Assembly (NCBI GenBank): GCA_902800365.1
Contig: CADCEF010000001.1
Coordinates: 164,711-228,710, forward strand
Source: an uncultured Prevotella sp.
Lineage (GTDB): Bacteria > Bacteroidota > Bacteroidia > Bacteroidales > Bacteroidaceae
Reading direction: 5' to 3'
Length of the DNA: 64,000 bases
Shown here in pieces: positions 61,934 through 64,000 of the stretch. The translations under genes and the position numbers were made by a program. The notes under the pieces were generated by a model. That model searched no databases and was not told where the DNA came from. It saw only the letters and a program-made list of their open reading frames with translations. Within the stretch, counting starts at the first letter, position 1; each line of letters opens with the position of its first letter.

Positions 61934-63532
61934 TTATTGCTGTGTAACCTTTACATCACTGACGGTGATTGACCCGCCGTAGTTGTTGATACTCCAGCAA
62001 TTCTTTTGGATACCATAGATGCGCTGGGTATAGCATACTGTGTCGTTGATATACATGACAATCACGCTATTGTCGGTGTAAATATCTATATTGTAGACAT
62101 TGTCGCTGGGGCGTGCGAAATTATAACCATCGGCAGCCTCGATGAAGCCTTTGCCTTCAGCACCTTCCTGCTCGAAGTTAACCTTGCGTCCATCTTCCCA
62201 CTCAGGGTTAACTACCATTGTATAGTACTTCTTTGAATCAGTGCCGCGTACAAATGATACACCGAACTTATCCCAGTTGTTCGAAGTCTTTACAGTAAAT
62301 GAGATGTGATTGGCAGTGCCCAGACGGTTGTAGAGCACGTATGCTCCATCGCCGCTAAGCGTACCATTGTTATATCCATTAGACTCCATAACCTTCAAGT
62401 CAACGGTCTGATTATACTTGGTTGCCATTGCTGGTACAGCACCAAGCGTAAGAGTGCCATCGCTGTGCTGGATAATCTTGTGACATACCAGTGCTCCACT
62501 CCAGTTAGGTTCATTGCCGTCGCCAGCACCTACGTTGGTATTCTTCTCGTGGATATCGCTACCAGAACGGAATGGACACCACCCCCAGATGTAACGGTCG
62601 GTGCCGTTAGAGGCAGTCTTGGCTGCATAGAGCGAACGACTGTCGAGAATGCCCTCGTGTCCATCAGGAGCCCACTTCGGTCCATCATTCAGACAGCTCT
62701 TCAGGTCCTCGTAGGTAGAGGCTACCATATACTTCACCTTACGGCTCCAGCTGGCGCGATAGCTCTCGCTGAACACGATGTACCAGTAGTTGCCCATCTT
62801 GAAGATGTCGGGACACTCCAGCATACGGTCCCAGATCATACGGATACGTCCTACATGCTCCCAGTTCTTCAGGTCGCTCGACTTGAACTCTGCAAAACAG
62901 GGGTCGCCACCACCATTGGGATAGGTAGAGATAACCATGTGGTAGAGGTTGTCGTCGGCTACGAAAATCTGTGGGTCGCGGAAGTCATTGCTTGAGTAAC
63001 CGAAGTCAGGACCATTCAGTGCCCAAAGCTCATCCTTAGTCCAGGTCTTGAAGTCGGTAGATGTTGCACGCATCACAACTTCGCGATTCTTGCAGTTGCC
63101 GTTATGACCAGTATAATAGATGTAATATGTGCCGTCCTTCTCATAGGCGCAACCTGTTCCTAAGGCAGCATCTTGCTGGTAGTCGTTGGCTCCGAATGGA
63201 ATCAGCTCGCCCATCGACTCGTAGTTAGCACCATCCTTGGTAGATACAGCCCAGATGGGGTGGAAACGATAGGTCATATTATTGATGAACTCCTGCAGGT
63301 AGAGAACCTTGAATTCGCCGCTTTTCTGATCGTAGAATGGCATGGGGTCACCTACACGGCCAACAGCTGGCGTATAGTATGTGTCGAATCCCTGTGCATC
63401 GGTAGGAGCAAAGAATGTAGTTGTGCCGTTCCAGTCCTTTGCGGGATCGCCACTGAACTCCTCGTCGCTGCACGCCGTCAGCACAGAGGCTGACAGCATG
63501 AGTGCGAATACTGAATATATCATTGTCTTCAT
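61934..63532 (-). CDS. GH32-type enzyme with C-terminal DUF4975-like domain
   Basis: A 532-residue lipoprotein (signal MLSASVLTACSDEE). The propeller motifs are present in GH32/GH68-like form: VGDPMPFYD (putative nucleophile Asp), NDFRDPQIF (stabiliser), and MLECPDIF (acid/base Glu). The WMNDPNG of classic GH32 is replaced by GRVGDPMPFY. A C-terminal beta-sandwich (about 385-532) with SISFTVKTSNN-like strands and MVVNPEWEDGRKVNFEQEG fits DUF4975. It probably acts on fructan, perhaps with different linkage preference from the GH32 at 51.5 kb. It follows a DUF4960 gene that runs off the edge, mirroring the other DUF4960-GH32 pair. Confidence 0.83.
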   Translation of the reverse strand: MKTMIYSVFALMLSASVLTACSDEEFSGDPAKDWNGTTTFFAPTDAQGFDTYYTPAVGRVGDPMPFYDQKSGEFKVLYLQEFINNMTYRFHPIWAVSTKDGANYESMGELIPFGANDYQQDAALGTGCAYEKDGTYYIYYTGHNGNCKNREVVMRATSTDFKTWTKDELWALNGPDFGYSSNDFRDPQIFVADDNLYHMVISTYPNGGGDPCFAEFKSSDLKNWEHVGRIRMIWDRMLECPDIFKMGNYWYIVFSESYRASWSRKVKYMVASTYEDLKSCLNDGPKWAPDGHEGILDSRSLYAAKTASNGTDRYIWGWCPFRSGSDIHEKNTNVGAGDGNEPNWSGALVCHKIIQHSDGTLTLGAVPAMATKYNQTVDLKVMESNGYNNGTLSGDGAYVLYNRLGTANHISFTVKTSNNWDKFGVSFVRGTDSKKYYTMVVNPEWEDGRKVNFEQEGAEGKGFIEAADGYNFARPSDNVYNIDIYTDNSVIVMYINDTVCYTQRIYGIQKNCWSINNYGGSITVSDVKVTQQ

Positions 63533-63544
63533 AACTTACTGTTT

Positions 63545-64000
63545 TTATTTGGTTAGATAATCGAATGCGTTGAGCAGGATAGTGCCCATGTTGTCGTGAT
63601 AGTTCGACTCGTAAGGAGTTGGAGAATTCCAATCGTATAGACCTGAGCCCAGACAGATGATACCACCCTTACCAAACTCGCCGTTAGCGGCCTTCAACTC
63701 CCACGCGTTCACGCTGTTGTCGCCAGTCAGTGCGCGACCACCAGTTTTAGCCTCCACTGCATCCTTGCCGTCCTGATAGGTATCCCAGAATCCATACTGC
63801 GATGTGGTGTTACAGATGGTGTAATCCTTATCGAGTGTGTAGATAGCATTGTCTGGAGCACCTGGATAGGTTTTCAGGTTATTCCATAGTGGGTGAGTGA
63901 TGTCGTAGGCAAATGTATGCCAAGGGTCGTCGCCCATCAGGTCGGAGCCTTCGCCGCCTCCGCCGCCCCAAACATTGTTTGGATAAGCGTCCTCAGGCAT
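63545..64000 (-). CDS. DUF4960-type lipoprotein, C-terminal part (5' end outside window)
   Basis: An open minus-strand frame from the right edge to a stop at 63545; the 151 visible residues are the C-terminal end. [20 protein letters not shown], then [12 protein letters not shown] and [11 protein letters not shown], match the end of the DUF4960 protein at 53.1 kb (GNTEFKGTLLCIGNGGCEF ... VLTLAKNSLEYL). A Gly-rich stretch ([17 protein letters not shown]) precedes it. It is probably a second fructan-binding lipoprotein, co-transcribed with the GH32-type gene 12 nt downstream. Confidence 0.7.
   Translation of the reverse strand: MPEDAYPNNVWGGGGGEGSDLMGDDPWHTFAYDITHPLWNNLKTYPGAPDNAIYTLDKDYTICNTTSQYGFWDTYQDGKDAVEAKTGGRALTGDNSVNAWELKAANGEFGKGGIICLGSGLYDWNSPTPYESNYHDNMGTILLNAFDYLTK

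Noticed and set aside
1-64000. tRNA or rRNA genes
   Set aside because: No cloverleaf-like segment or rRNA-like stretch was recognised on reading; a covariance-model scan was not possible here.

Overview
The window comes from a Bacteroidota chromosome, most likely a Prevotella/Segatella/Xylanibacter-type gut or rumen bacterium. The signs are tandem SusC/SusD pairs, giant hybrid two-component sensors (HTCS), promoters of the Bacteroidales TAnnTTTG (-7) type, mostly A/T-rich leaders in place of Shine-Dalgarno sequences, a 'smalltalk' peptide beside an HU-like protein, and a secreted amylase ending in a Prevotella-style C-terminal tail. No rRNA, tRNA or CRISPR array was recognised.

Layout. (1) 1-12.4 kb: a polysaccharide-utilisation locus (PUL) with SusC, SusD, two surface lipoproteins (the last one open at the left edge), a divergent HTCS and an L-rhamnose-mutarotase-family protein; its substrate is not evident. 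(2) 12.7-26.2 kb: a starch (Sus) locus with a SusR-like membrane regulator divergent from GH97 (SusB), SusC, SusD, a four-module SusE/F-like lipoprotein and two GH13 amylases. (3) 26.3-39.7 kb: a xylan-side-chain PUL with HTCS, SusC, SusD, GH115 alpha-glucuronidase and GH43. Hairpins separate its last genes, and a tiny ORF ends 2 nt before GH115. (4) 39.7-51.3 kb: an accessory island with a smalltalk peptide, a broken HU-like gene, an IS4-type transposase fragment, an orphan TPR histidine kinase, a small membrane protein, RhuM, an uncharacterised overlapping gene pair, a phage Rha/KilAC antirepressor, a DUF3127-like protein, a VirE-N/DUF3987 protein and an M15 peptidase. (5) 51.5-64 kb, all minus strand: a fructan PUL with GH32, DUF4960, SusD, SusC and a sugar-binding HTCS, preceded by a second GH32-type/DUF4960 pair that runs off the right edge.

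Each PUL follows the standard logic. A periplasmic sensor detects an oligosaccharide, the SusC/SusD complex and accessory lipoproteins bind and import glycan at the outer membrane, and lipid-anchored or periplasmic glycosidases degrade it.

The most unusual material lies in the island. A family of composite palindromic repeats (four large copies, all in the island) sits between genes and also inside two open reading frames, the DUF3987 protein and the M15 peptidase. There it is translated in the same frame as low-complexity inserts. A second repeat (ends TGTATCAAATATCAG) flanks a 36-bp perfect palindrome and also supplies the C-terminus of the DUF3987 protein. Elsewhere, the fructan HTCS has no histidine-kinase ATPase domain. 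The island looks like a decayed or domesticated phage-type module under bombardment by short repeats, and it holds the best candidates for something undescribed.
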